Part shown: piece after piece, positions 10,656-22,575 of the stretch
Layout of the letters: the number at the start of each line of letters is the position of its first letter
Position numbering within the stretch: position 1 is the first letter of the stretch
Assembly (NCBI RefSeq): GCF_033958435.1
Contig: NC_134150.1
Location: 39,861,501 to 39,925,500 of the forward strand
DNA: 64,000 bases
Source of the DNA: Carettochelys insculpta
Lineage: Eukaryota; Chordata; Testudines; Carettochelyidae
Reading direction: 5' to 3'
Program-made: the position numbers and the translations under genes
The notes under the pieces: model-generated
Seen by the model: only the letters and a program-made list of their open reading frames with translations
Told to the model about the DNA's origin: nothing
Database searches by the model: none

Positions 10656-10671
10656 TGCCCAGCTCACTCAC

Positions 10672-11015
10672 CCCCCACTGAAGATCTTCTCCACATACTG
10701 CCTCATGAACTCCCGGCGCTCCGCCATCACCTCGTCCTTGGCCGACTCCGTGCTCTGGTTGGACGAGAAGGACTCGTTGGACGAGGAGCGGCGGTAGTTG
10801 TTCCAGCTGTGGTGGCTGGGTGAATCCCCCATGTCGTTCTCACTGTCGGCCGACTCCGTGGTGTCGCTCTCCTCACCCACAGCCGCCGGGTCCCCCAGCA
10901 ACCCATTGCCGCTGGAGGGCGGAGGGGGCGAGGGAGGGGTCTCAGCAGGGATGGAGGCCGGGGACTCAGAATCAAAGTCAATGAGGTTCCCCACTGGCAC
11001 GTTGGCGTCCTCCAT
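10672..11015 (-). CDS. KIAA0513: KIAA0513 exon 2, coding part (start codon, residues 1-115)
   Basis: The start ATG (11015-11013) is in a strong Kozak context, with G at -3 and G at +4. The exon codes 114 full codons plus two bases and ends at a consensus donor (GG|GTGAGT), phase 2. The product starts [14 protein letters not shown]. It then has a Pro-rich stretch at residues 23-34, an acidic, Ser-rich and probably disordered region at about 48-95 with several potential phosphosites, and a likely amphipathic helix at about 95-112 ([12 protein letters not shown]). The split glycine codon is completed by exon 3, giving FSGGEDLDQ across the junction, as in the mammalian protein. A 62-bp minisatellite lies about 20 bases into the intron. 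ORFs in other frames of this GC-rich exon are shadows. Confidence 0.93.
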
Positions 11016-11051
11016 GGCTTGTAGAGCGGGCGTCCAGGAGGGGGTACCCGG
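11016..11051 (-). other. KIAA0513: KIAA0513 exon 2, 5' untranslated part (probable)
   Basis: Upstream of the start codon the minus strand reads a C-rich tract ending in cccccag (AG at 11053-11052), a plausible acceptor that would start exon 2 at 11051 and leave a 36-base leader before the ATG. The next AG candidate nearer the ATG (ctctacaag) has a poor pyrimidine tract. There is no upstream ATG in the 36 bases. The boundary is inferred from the splice signal only. Confidence 0.55.
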
Positions 11052-12814
11052 CTGGGGGGTGTGGGTGGGCTGTTTCGGTTTGGCTCAATTTCCGTTCCCT
11101 TTCACCGTCAGTGAGATTTCAAGGCCATGGGCAGCTCAGCACTTCAGAGGCGCTCCTAGGAGAAGCCACAGAGCTGGCAGGTCCCCCCCGAGACCCCAGA
11201 CCATCAGGAAGCATCTGAAAAGCAAGTCACAACCACCACTGAAAGGACAACCCAGGGAACTGGCCTCACAGAGCCACTCACTGGGGTCATGACTGCCCCA
11301 GCCAGAGCAGCAGAGGGCCCAGGACTTCCCATCCCCCATTTCTCCTCCCAGTAACCGACCCATATCAGCCATTTCCCACTCCTCTAGCCACCGCAGGTTA
11401 CTGGCAGGACAAAGAGACAGTAACTGGATACTGCTGTATGAGGCGTTCACTGATTTTCTCCCTCCTGGCTCAACTGCCCTTTTGCAAAAGGGGCACATGG
11501 GGGTTCCTGCAGCTGCAGGACAACTACTCTCTTATGAGAAAGACTAACAGAAGCCTGGCTCCGCGTGCCACACCTCAATCGTGCTCTGTCCTGGCCTGAC
11601 ATGTAGAATTGGTCTTTGCCCGGGTCCTCCTTACCCATATGCAGAATACGCAGCTGCACAGGGCACCCCTGGGTCTTAAATGTCCACCCATCTGCCTCTT
11701 CCTAGCCCTGCCCTGTGGCTCTACTTCCTCCAGAGAGGATCCAGTTAACTCAAAGGTGAAAAAACCTGCCAGACCTAATAGCAGGACCCCTGAAAGAGCC
11801 ATTCAAGTGGAAATGAAGTCATTTAACAGGCATTTGCCAACCCCAGCTGTGGAGTGGCAGCTTCTGAATTTACCATGTTAATTGACAGAACTTCAGTTTA
11901 AAATCTGCTTTACAGCTATTCCCTTAGTGCAATGCTGAAGATTAAAAAAATAAATTATGCCCCTGCCCTGGGCTGTCACAGGGCACACGGAATCAGCTTA
12001 ACAGTGCTGCCTAAGGCCTCACAGATCCTAAGGGTGGCCCTGGGCTTTGCAGTGGTGTTGTAGGTGCGTTGGACCCAGGGTATTGGAAAAACAAGCTGGG
12101 TAAAGACATATCTTTAGTTGGACCACCTTCACTTGGCAAAGGAGAAAAATTTCCAGTTGCACAGAACTCTTCTCCATGGCTGGGAAAGGTACCGGGAGCC
12201 TCATAGCTAAATGCAAGGTGGAGCAGGTTGCAAAGCAGAAGAAATTAACACGCTGCAAGCAACCATTGAAAATGAAACAAGCAATTAACACCTCTGCAGT
12301 CACAGGATCAATCAGCCAAAGTAACTGGCACCACACCTTCCAAAACTGAGGCTGGAAGCTTGAATGTGTAACTCTGCGAAGGCATCAAAACTTGCCGACT
12401 TGGAAGACACACTGGTTTTGCGTCTCATCTCAACAATCTGTAACCCGTTCGCTCTCTTGTCTGATGACTGCAGAAGCGCTAAGGGCGCGCTTAACCCGTA
12501 TCCCTCCAAAGGATCCCAGAGAATCCCAGAATCTGCCGAGGAGTCATTTTACCCCAGTACTGACATGCAGCCACCTCTGGGCTGTGACACAGTAGCTGTT
12601 TAATGGTGCCTGGTAACAGTGTGCAGCATCGTTAGGACAGGAAGGAAAGCAGAACTCCTTATTTAATTGAAGTTGGGATAGGGAGATTAGAATCCAGTTC
12701 CAAGCTCTGTAGAGTTAATTTACTCTTTCCACAGGTCTTATTAATGTCTGATGACTACTCCCTGCACAGGGCTTCCTCCGCCCATAGATACACACCCCAT
12801 AGTCTCATTTTTGC

Positions 12815-12880
12815 TCCAAAATCTGCCGAAGTGGGTCTTACCCAGGAAAGCTCATTACCTAATATACGTTGAATAGTAAC
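12815..12880 (+). mobile_element. Penelope tail fragment
   Basis: It has gaagtgggtctta, gaaagctcattacctaatat and the surrounding tail pattern. CTGANGA is degraded to CTGCCGA. Confidence 0.6.
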
Positions 12881-12913
12881 AGAGAGGGAGCCGTGCTAGT
12901 CTATATACTATCC

Positions 12914-13132
12914 AAACAAAAAGCAGTCAAGTAGCACTTTAAAGACTGACAAAATAATGTATTAGGTGAGCTTTCGTGAGACAGACCACTTCTTCAGACC
13001 ATAGCCAGACCATATTAATCTTGAGTCTGTTCTGGTCTGGCTGTGGTCTGAAGAAGTGGGTCTGTCCCACGAAAGCTCACCTAATACATTATTTTGTCAG
13101 TCTTTAAAGTGCTACTTGACTGCTTTTTGTTT
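12914..13132. repeat. Near-perfect 100-bp inverted repeat of Penelope tails
   Basis: The left arm 12914-13012 and right arm 13033-13132 are inverse complements with two substitutions and one single-base gap, separated by 20 bases. Each arm is one Penelope tail; the right arm reads on the plus strand. This could fold into a long hairpin. Confidence 0.93.
13048..13083 (+). ncRNA. Hammerhead-like core in inverted-repeat right arm
   Basis: CTGAAGA (13048-13054), extra A (13055), stem II GTGGG/CCCAC (13056-13060, 13066-13070) with loop TCTGT, GAAA (13071-13074), a two-pair stem III (A74-U82, G75-C81), and A at 13083 as cleavage residue. The core and stem II are perfect, stem III is minimal, and stem I is weak. 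Confidence 0.4.
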
Positions 13133-13149
13133 TGATACCTACTATATAA

Positions 13150-13195
13150 AATTGTTAGTCTTTAAGGTGCTCCAGGACTGCTTGTTCTTCTATGA
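13150..13195 (+). mobile_element. Penelope tail end, short
   Basis: A stretch ttgttagtctttaaggtgct followed by ccaggactgcttgttcttc, the 3' ending of the tail family, directly follows the inverted repeat. Confidence 0.6.
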
Positions 13196-13714
13196 AGTTG
13201 TAACCTGACTCCAAACTTTGGCATCTCACCATCTTGCTAAAGGCCAGAGGGACTAGAAAAGCAACTTCATTTAGAAGACGGGGCCACTTCCTTTAGCAGG
13301 ACCATGCCGCTCGGCACTGAATCAGAATAGAAGGCGCTTGCTCCACCCAGCCGGTCCCCCGTCTAATGACAGGTCTGTCTGGACGAGGTCCCAAAATCAC
13401 TGTCCTTGGACCCAAATTTTTATAGCCACAGTCTCTTGGTACAGCCGCCTGCTTCCCACTGTGATACCTAACAAAAAATGACTCTCGGGCAACTTCAACC
13501 GCAGCACAATGGGACTGGCTGTGCTAGCTTGTATTACAACAGCAACTCCAGGCCTGCTTGTAGGGGCTGCACAAAGGCAGAGAGGCAGTTCCTGCCCCCA
13601 AACATAAGGGAGGGTGGGTGGGAAACTGAGGCACAGAGTGGTGAGGTGCTTGTTCTCCGCCTGCAGCCCAGTCTCCTGCAGACAGAAGTGGTTTAGCCCA
13701 AATTACCGGGCCTG

Positions 13715-13805
13715 ACGCAGAGGTAACTGGATGAAATTTAATGGTCAGTGATGGACAGGGTGGTCAGACGGGGGGATTTAATGGTCCTTCTGGCCTGGAT
13801 GAGTC
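13715..13805 (+). mobile_element. CR1-like LINE 3' terminus
   Basis: A worn version of the ggtaactggatgaaat ... ggtccttctggcctgga ending, seen again at 23545-23640. Confidence 0.5.
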
Positions 13806-14879
13806 TATAAAACTGGCCCAAGACTGCCTAGGACTGCCCTTCTCTCACCAGCAGACATTGGTCCAGGAAGCCAGGGTTTCTCCACCCACAGCTCAGTGCC
13901 CACAATTGGGGTACCAGGTTTCCAAGGGTCCTGCCTGGGCTCCCCTCCCTGCTCCAGCCACTGTAACCTGTGGGGTCCCAGCACCACCGGAGTTTGGCCC
14001 AGCACTCATGACGGGACCCCGAGTAGCACTGTGACACAATGAGACAGGTCAATGCTCTCCTGGCATAAATTCGTTCCACTCCGGCGGGTAGAGCTGACCC
14101 AAGTGGCGCTGCAACCCCGGATGCTGCCATGGGAGTCACGGAGCGCCAAGCCAAGCCCGCCCCACAGTGCAAAAGCCGCCATCGTGGGGTGAGTGCTGGG
14201 CAGGAATGGATCTGAATGAAACCACCCTCCTGCTTTCACCTACAAACTATTTACTGGGGCTTGGCTGGCCATAAACATTGAGGGAAAGAGGCTGAGAACC
14301 ACTGTAATAAAAGCCAACACCCCACCCAATTTGCCTCCCTAATGTCCTGAATCTGACATTGCTACAGTCAACTAGCTTTTCCAAAGCCATATCCGGGGTC
14401 TGATCCTGGGAGGTGCTCAGCACCAAACGTTCTCGTTGACTCTGCTGACAGCCAGGAGAGCGCCGCACCATACAAGATCAGACCTTCTTTTCGGAGAGTC
14501 CAGGAAACAAGCTGCTATCTTGGATTTGCTAAGGATGACAATGCAGCAGAGTGAAATCATGCATAGCACAAGTGCCAGACGGGAGCCAGGGAAGGACACG
14601 CTGACCTCCGTGGTGCTACGCAGGGCCCAGGAAGGAATACTGAGTAACTCATGTCTCAGCAGCCAGCACAGACACACAGTGCCTGGGAAGAGGAAAACAA
14701 GTCCATGAGCTGTTATGGGACAATTCAGGTCAGCAATAGAATCTGGGCTTGTTTCACACACACAGGAACAGGGTCTGAATGATCAGCTTCAGGTCGGAAA
14801 TGGTCGACATTAAAAGTTACTGTTAAGCACTGACTGACGGGCTGGGCTGCCTTTCAGCCTCACCGTTAACGAGTACTCA

Positions 14880-14985
14880 GCCCCTGCTTTCCAACAGCTG
14901 AGACCCAGGCACAAAGAGATAGTGTGACGTGCCTGAGGCTGGATGGTGAGTCAGTGTCAGGGTTGAATTCAGCAGGTGCTCATTC
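14880..14985 (-). repeat. MIR-like fragment
   Basis: It has acccaggcacaaagagata, gtgacgtgcctgaggctgga and tgagtcagtgtcagggttga, matching an inverted MIR-type core. It is diverged. Confidence 0.4.
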
Positions 14986-15049
14986 CCTGTCTTGATGTTG
15001 GCCTGCACTGATTTCCATCCCAGGGGGAGGGCTTTTAATTATCCAGGAT

Positions 15050-15325
15050 CAGAGGACCAAAAAGAAAAAAAGATACAATAAAAACTGACAAAACAAATAA
15101 GACAGAGAGATGTTATCCCCCCACCTCTCACCCCCTTCCTTCTATCCAACTTGAGTTGTCAGTTTTTATTGCAATTTTTTTTTCTTTTTGGTCCCCTGTA
15201 CTTATAAATGTCAGTCTGTATTGGCAATGAAATTGATCTGAAGAAGTGGGTCTGTCCCACAAAAGCTCATCACCTAATAAATCATTTTGTTAGTCTTGAA
15301 AGTGCTGCATTTCTGCTTCTTTGTT
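15050..15325 (+). mobile_element. Penelope-like tail with short inverted flank
   Basis: A 38-base inverted match (15053-15090 with about 15156-15203) flanks a spacer, followed by a full tail with CTGAAGA (15238-15244), GTGGG/CCCAC stem II and the ending gttagtcttgaaagtgct. GAAA is AAAA (15261), so the ribozyme core lacks its G12. Stem I pairing (aattgat with ataaatc) is better here than in other copies. Confidence 0.75.
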
Positions 15326-18096
15326 TTCTTCCCGACTGATTTATGCTGAAAAATCATGAAAGGGTTTACAAGAGGGGTTTGCACTGGTTTAAAAGAAGCT
15401 GTGTAAATTCACACCTTAGGTTCAACTGGTACAGCCTTCCCATGTAGACAAGGCCTGACCCTCCTGGAGCCTTTGTTCTGGGGTCCAGCTGGGCGGCACA
15501 TCTCCACATTTCTCCCAGAAACTCTTGATCAAATCTGACTCTGGGTGTCTTTCCAGTGACTGCTGGACTGGACCCTTAAGGTGTAGGGAAGGCTAAAGAC
15601 CATGTAGAAGGAGGACAGGGTGGGACAGGAAGACAAGAGGATAGGAATTCCTCCTGACTGTATAAGTGAGGCAGAGACCGCAGCTCTTCCTGGAGAGGCG
15701 GAGAGAAAGCGAAATTCCTAGAGATGGATGGATCACACGGCCAAAATCCCTTGCAGAGACAGAGATGCGAGGAACCCTCCCACCCCCTGGGAGAAGGGGC
15801 AGAAAAACCTCTACATCCTCTCAGGCTCTTCATCTCTTCCCAACCTGCCCAGGTACATGACCTCACGGGCATTCTCTCCCCCAAACTCTGCCGCTGGCAG
15901 AGGGTGCTGAATGGGACGAAGCAGTGCTCCTTCCCAGCAGTACAGAAGGCAAACATTTGCCCTGCAGGAAGAGCATCCAAATCAGAGACAAAGCAGCAGC
16001 ACCGTTCTTAAGGAGCCAGTCTGACCCCATGGGGAGCGGCAGACAGCAGAGAATGTGTCCTGACAAGCAAACTAAGCACAAACAGAAAACCTGAAGCAGC
16101 AAGCGAGACGGGCCCCCGTGACCCAGATCACCCACGAGCACATAGGCCCCCGCCCGACTCGACAGACAGCAGGCGCAACGCCCCAGTGCCGTGTGCACAG
16201 CTAGACAAGGGGATCGCTGTGGAAATGCCTGCAGGCCAGCCTCACTCCACCCTCCCCCTGGCCCACAGACCCTGAGCTAGTAAAAGCATTTGTGTGTTAA
16301 AATATTGCTGTTCCGAATCCTGCCTATTAGGAGAGCATCTAAGGAGCAACAAGAATGGGGCCTCACCATACCAGGGGCTGCACAGAGAGAGGAAGAGCTA
16401 ATCCCGACCCTTAATACCTTACTGAAGAAATATGCGGCTGTGGGCCTGGCACAGAACACACAAACAGCGCGCTCATCTCGACCGCAACACACGCGTTGGC
16501 ACCGCACCTGTTTTCCCATCGTGGGATGGGAGCCAGCGAAGGCAGGTGCTTTTTCGCACCTTGGGCTTCCGCCCACCTCTCTGGTTATTAGCATTACTGC
16601 TGCCTCTCTCATCTAGATCAGCGCGTGTGGATTCGGACTGGGCCGGTTGAACGGGCTGGTACTTTCCCCCAGGAAGATGGTTTTCCTTTGCCTGAATCTC
16701 AGCTTTCATTATTATACATCTTCTCCACACAGCCCCCAGCCAGTCTCTTAACAGGCACAGGTAACACCAGGGGCCAGGGGGCACGAAGGGTCATGGTCTT
16801 GATGGTCAGTTCTGGTAGTCTGTCAGCTGGGCCTGGGTTGAACGGGAGTTGCTAACCTGAATCAAAAGCCGAGTGGCTGCCCCTTCCGTGCTATTTTAAC
16901 CCTGGTTAGCTAACCCCAGTGGCGGAAGACACCTGCTATTCAGTGTGGACTTATCCCTGGGGTCCGCCATCCTGCTGGGCTCTAGTTTGCAGTGAGACCC
17001 CTGTAGGAACCATGCCCAGATGCTGTTAATCTGGAGCAACGACAGCCCCGGGGGGTGACAGCATTCCCCCTTCATGGGAGCACAGGCCCACCCAAGAAGC
17101 CCCAGGCCAAAGCACCAGAGACAGATTATAGGGAAAGACCAGCCACCTGCCCATTCTGACCACAGAGCCTCCAACCCCACCTCCTCCATTCCTCCCCACA
17201 CCAACTGCTTGGCAGCTCTCCCCAGTCATCTGCTCCTTGTCTGCCAGCTGCAATCACCAGTAATAAGCACCTTTCAACTGCTGCCGTTTCAGGGGGCGTC
17301 AGGCAGCTGCTGCCATACGCCCATCCCCATCCTGCTGCTTTAACCGTCTACCCCCAGCCCAGGACCTCTCCTCACCTGCTTCGCTGCTCCTCTGAGCTAA
17401 GACAAGGCTGCCCCAGTGGGGCGGATTACCATCCTCTGTGCACGAGGTCGCTCTGCCAGCCTCAGAGCAAAACAGGGACTCAGCCCTGGCCTCTGCGTGG
17501 TCTGGTGGAGTCGCTGAGCATTCTGTTTACCGTGGGTTGGTCTGCACAACCCCACGCTGCATGTTAACGGAGGATGTAACGCATTAGCTAGACACAGACC
17601 AGGACACAAACTCTAAACAGCCCCAAGCTTCGCACCTGAATTTTGTCCGTCTCTCCCCACCGACGGGCGCCATATTTTTAAATGCGCTGGTCACCTTATC
17701 AAGCCAGATGTTTTCAATGCCCCCTCCAGCAAATGTTCCCGCAGAAAAGGACACAGGAGCAAACCCTGTGAACCACAAGGGACAACCTCAAGGCTGCGAT
17801 TTGCTGTGTTTTATTGGATTTCTATTCCCCAGAATGCCACACTAGGGAGATTAAACTGACAAGGAAATCCCGTCCCCAGCAAAGCCAGGCTCCTTCTGAC
17901 ACGCACAGCATCTCACTCCACTGGCAAGGGCGGCGACCAAAAAGGTCGCTCTGTTTGGAGAGCCTCCTTTCTGTACTGGAAGAGGCTACTATACCGGGAC
18001 GATCACCCTGAGCACCAGCAGGAGCCAGAATTTAGCAACATCCTTGATCAAAGAGCCACAGTTATACATCAGCAGGGGGTGTCCCCTCTGATTTTT

Positions 18097-18255
18097 TCCA
18101 TCTGGGGTGGAATAAATTTTGTGACATGCACCTAAGCATGAGCAGATGGGCACCACCAGTAAAAGCACAGGCTGCCGGCTGTGGACGCTCTGCTAATCGG
18201 CTGGGCAGCACCTGACTCTCTCCTGGGCAACCTCCCAAGTGCTCAGCTTACAGGG
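18097..18255 (+). repeat. Unclassified 165-bp interspersed repeat, copy 1
   Basis: It starts ggggtggaataaattttgtg, continues with 'tgcacc', 'gctctgctaatcggctgggc' and 'agcacctga', and ends 'agtgctcagcttaca'. Five other copies are in this window. No ORF or tRNA head is seen. Confidence 0.75.
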
Positions 18256-20154
18256 AATCCTGAGCAGCAGCTCCTCCCTCCCACCCACTGCAGGCAGCTA
18301 GTCCATGGAGAAGGGGCAGGCTCTCTGGGGGAGGAGGGAGAGGTGAGGGCATGGCAGGGTTGGGGAAAAGGGCAGACTGGGGGCAGCACCTGGGGCAGAA
18401 ATGGGGGTTGACGGTGATCGTTCCCTGACATACTGGAACATTAGCTCCTTAGCCCTGTGAGCGTCTCCAGAGATACAGGCTGGCCACCCCTGAAACATCC
18501 CCTATTCGCCGGTCAATCCCCACTCATCCATCTCATGTTCCACAGGCTTTCCAGATTTCGTAGACACCAAGTCGAGACTTTTTCAGCTCTCCATCCTTCC
18601 CGCAGCAGCGAATGCCAAATCCATCAATCATTAGGGAAAATATGGGGGGAGTGAAAGACCAGAGAGGTGAAGCACCTCACCCCCACACTCACAGTCCTGT
18701 GGTTAGAGAGCTAATCCAATTTCGTTTCTGGCTGCCTGACAAAAGAAATGACAGCGGTGACCTGACGGGTCGGGATTTACATTTTCCATTGATTAAGTAG
18801 AGCGTTAGTGCAGGCCAGGCCAGGCTTTATAGTTCACAAAGAAACTGCACTTCATGGAAACGTACTCCTATATGCACATATGTCTCCATAATAAAGATAT
18901 CAAGCACAGCTTGGGCCTCTGAGCTCTGATTACAAGACAGACAGACAAGGAGGGCAGTGAGTGAAATGATAAAACCCTGGAGAGGCAAAATGGGTGGGAG
19001 AAAGGGTTTAGTTTTTTCAAAGAGAAAAATAGTTTGTTAGCTGTTTCTGGGTTTTATTTTTTATCCTGAACCAAGAACATCCAGCTCCTGCAATGAGAAA
19101 GTGAGAAGATGCCACTTTAGGGAAGGATACTGAGGGAACGAGCCATGGTATTATTCTTTTCTAGATGATGTGAAACGAGGAAACAGCCGTAAGATCCCCA
19201 GTCAATTGCATCTAATACGTTCGGTCCTCAAAACTACACGTATAGGTTCATCTGAAGATCTCCACTTTACACACACAAGCCAAAAGCAGTGTTCAAGAGC
19301 TAGTTCCCCCTCTCCAAGAGCTAATGCCTAAAGAGACCCACAATCAAGTGCTGAATCCAGGCAGAAGTTCTGCAGTAGCCTGTTAACAGCATCAATGGCT
19401 TCGGGGAAAGACCAACTTTTGGAAACAAGACTTGGAAGCAGATTTGTAATGTTTATCCATATTCAGCCACTGAGCTAGGACAGTATGCTCTTTTATGGCC
19501 CTCTTTAATGGAATAAAAGCTCTTAGAGATCAACAGCATCCGTCCCCTGGCAAAAGCAGCTGAGCATGTGGCCACTCAATGAAAGCCAATAACTCACTAA
19601 TTAAATTCAATATGTAGGAAACTCCCATGCAAAGGATCAACAAAAATGCACTGCAGAGCCAAAGGTGGAACTAAATATTTCTCAAGCATGCAGTACAGAG
19701 ACATGCTCGTAGAAGGGCAGCTGCTTAAAAAGGATGACGTCTTGCAGAGATTCTGCATTGCTAGAAAAGGAAGATCACAGCTACGTATTTAGGCTTTTAA
19801 AACGCCTCCGTCCAGCTCCCATTTTGCTCCCATTTAGCTGCGCTTCCTGGAACGTGACAGCTACGCATTGAGTATTTTTAAACTTCATCACAGTTACTCT
19901 CAGACACACTGATCGATTGGGTCTTCGGTACCAGCCTGGACTTGGTGTTCTATCCATCCCGCATGAGGCAGATCAGAAAGGCACACAGAGATTCCTAGCA
20001 TTGAGCAAGTACAGTGCAGGGACAAGAGATATTTAAGGTCTGGGAAGCTGAGCATTAAGCAGAGTGAAAATCCCTCATTTTGACACTATTTAGCTTTAAA
20101 CAACTGCAAGAGTTGATAGCACAGGGCTGAAAATGCACATCCAGCACCACAGTA

Positions 20155-20480
20155 CAGGCTGAACCTCTCTAGCCCGGCAAACTCTCGTCTGGCAACATCC
20201 GTAATCCAGCATGATTTTAGTCAGCTGGACATCCAATTCTCATGCCCGTGGCCAAATTTCTCATGGTCCCATAAAATTTGTCGGCAATCACCAGTCCTGC
20301 CTCTCAGTGGTCTGTGTTGTTATTTAGCTGTAATTTACCCCTCAATGTCTTCTAAGAGCCCAGGTAGCAGTGGAAGTGTTGGTAACACGCTCGACAATAT
20401 TGACCTCCCGTGGGACGGCAAATTATCTTGTCCGCCACCAGTCAGGTCCCAAGGGTGCCAGAATAGAGGGGTTCAATCTG
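20155..20480. mobile_element. Mariner/Tigger-like non-autonomous element, TA duplicated
   Basis: The element runs CAGGCTGAACCTC ... GGTTCAATCTG with TIRs of about 26 bases and is flanked by TA on both sides (20153-20154, 20481-20482). It is 326 bases long with no transposase frame. A second copy is at 48752-49318. Confidence 0.7.
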
Positions 20481-20944
20481 TAGTATTTATGTACCATTCA
20501 CCTCTCTCTCATTTAGCAGGATTCAAACATCTTCATGTAACCAACAGCTACGTTGTACACCTTCCACAGCGCCGGCCAACACAAATCAAACGACATTAGA
20601 CGCCATTCTCTGCTTCGCAGCAGGATTAAGGTGCTGTGGAAGTACCCAGGCAGTGGCTGGCTTCCACAGGGGAGAAGACAAGCCTACGAAGAACCTAATG
20701 GGATCGGGCAGTGCAACACACTATACATCCAATTCAAGTTTTCCCACAGAGCACTGCAACAGGCTTGCAAGTGTTTGTCCAGGACACACTTCCACGCCTA
20801 CTGTCAGAAGGTGCCGACGCCATCTCCAGTGAATGGGCTACGATGGAACGTGCTGTTTCACCCAAGCAGGTGGCTTGTTGCTTTGCCTGGACATAGGAGT
20901 GGAAGCGAACTCTGGAGAGAAAGGACCTACCGCAGCAATCCCTG

Positions 20945-21112
20945 TAAGGTGAGCATTTGGGTGGCCTCCCAGGAGAGATGCAGATGCCACCCAGCTGATC
21001 GGCAGAGCGCCCTCAGCCGGCAGTGTGTGTTACTCTGGGTGGTGCATATCCACCCATGCCTGGGTGCACATAACAAAATGTATTCCGCCCATGGATGGAA
21101 AAAATGAGGGGG
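20945..21112 (-). repeat. Unclassified 165-bp interspersed repeat, copy 2
   Basis: An inverse-complement copy: cagctgatcggcagagcgcc, then 'gggtgcacataacaaaatgt' and 'ccatggatgg'. It overlaps a spurious 184-codon frame. Confidence 0.75.
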
Positions 21113-21479
21113 AACACTGATCGAGGGTGTGGGCTGAGCAGTTCCAATGCAGACTCAATAGAAGCAGTCAAGCTAGGAAAGAAGGTGTGAGCTGAACATT
21201 GTTAAACCTGTACATTAAGAAAAACAAACTTGTGGAGGAAGATGTGAATTTCTGTGCTTCATGGCTTGTAGTCAGAGTGCAGGTTCAGAAAGGCACCAGT
21301 GCCCAGAAAGCCATTAAAGGTTTGTAATACCCAGCTAATACAGAGCTATCTACACTGTTAATTAACACAATTACATTAAGGAAGAGTTTTTCTATATTCT
21401 AGCTGTCCTGGGTTTCAACCAAAATAAAAGAAAAGGTCATCCCAAGTATCTGAGAAAGGCCCCTTCTTAGCACTGCTCA

Positions 21480-21695
21480 ACACTCTCTGGGGTCTTTCAA
21501 TGAAGGACTTTAAAGGGCTTTACAAACATGAACTAAACTGCAACAACCTGCATAAAGCCGGAAAGCGTATCAACGGGAGACATGAAAACAGAGGCAAAGA
21601 GAAGTGAAGGAGTTTGCTTCCAGGAAAATCAGAAAGTCAGTGGCAGAGCCAGACACCAAACTCAAATGCCTCTGCTTTCGTTTCCTTGCTCCTAA
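21480..21695 (-). repeat. MIR-like fragment
   Basis: aaagggctttacaaacatgaa, gaaaacagaggcaaagag and agtcagtggcagagccagac fit an inverted MIR-type SINE. Confidence 0.4.
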
Positions 21696-22439
21696 CTTCA
21701 GGGTAGGTTTCCCTCCTCCTCTCCATCATCAAGGACAACATGGGCAAATTTAGATCAAATCAGACACTGTCTGCAATTTCCAGAATACAGCTGGGAAACC
21801 AAAGCCTGTAGATTCAGAGGCACATGCTTCTTTTCAACTGGATTACGATGCTCACTGAGTTCAGTAGGGAACGGAGATGGAAAAGGGATTCCCACTTGGC
21901 TCTTTTGTGGGATTTTTTTAAACGCATTCCGAGAGTTTATCACTTCTGTTCAATACTGTAATTTCAGAGTTCCTTTCTGTTTAAAAAACAACAAAAAAAA
22001 AAAAATCACAGTTCAACTCGCCAAACCAGGTCTGCGATACGAAGAGCTGGCTGCAAAACTGCTTGGTAGCAAGTGGAGACTCGAAGGTACACCTGCATCC
22101 TCAGAGGCACAGGAGATCTGGAGCACAGTCACTAATCAGCGTCTTCCTACTGAAAGCCCATTAGTGGACTTTCAGCAGAGAAATGGTTGGCTGGAGCCAA
22201 CTGTAAATTCAGTTGCGTTGGGCCTGTGGGTTTCACCATCTAAAAGGATCCTTTGCTCCCAGCTGACATTCTAAAACAGAGACTCTGCTTTATTATTAGA
22301 GTGCCCTAAAGGAGAAAGGAAATGGGGATTCTTGCCAAGCACTTTCAGGTTCGGGTGGATGACTTTGCAGTGTGGCTATGCGCTGCAGGCTTGACCTAAC
22401 TGCTGTTGTGCTGGGGTGGGGGTGGGGGGGCACTAATGG

Positions 22440-22575
22440 AAGTTGCATCTTTATATGGCAAGGGGTTAATGGAAGTTATCTGGAAAGATGCACCGTGGAC
22501 ATCCATCTGCATCCATGGCTCATTTTTGCAAACACAGATGTGGAGTTGGAAATTCAGTTTGTGCGCAGGGCTCCA
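22440..22575. repeat. Diverged copy of the 7.6-kb short TIR repeat
   Basis: It shares the 'gcatccatggctcatttttgca' style interior and the end GCAGGGCTCC with the 7595-7793 repeat. The match is partial and judged by eye. Confidence 0.35.

Larger units (their letters stand above)
2484..10671 (-). other. KIAA0513 intron 2 (8.2 kb), repeat-rich
   Basis: The boundaries are the exon 2 donor and exon 3 acceptor. It holds a TIR element (2764-3527), a CR1 end (3718-4175), Penelope-like remnants (4440-5098 and 8503-9485), a CR1-like fragment (6745-6925), a small TIR element (7595-7793) and a 62-bp minisatellite beside exon 2. The stretches 5100-6740, 7800-8500 and 9490-10200 show no gene or repeat I can name. 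Confidence 0.85.

Noticed and set aside
10235..10823. Several repetitive frames on both strands beside exon 2
   Set aside because: They translate the 62-bp minisatellite and the antisense of exon 2.
12914..13132. Bacterial-type CRISPR or terminator structure
   Set aside because: The inverted repeat is two retroelement tails in vertebrate intronic DNA.
20553..21107. 184-codon plus-strand frame
   Set aside because: No domain; its last third is a copy of the 165-bp interspersed repeat and it has no splice or promoter context.
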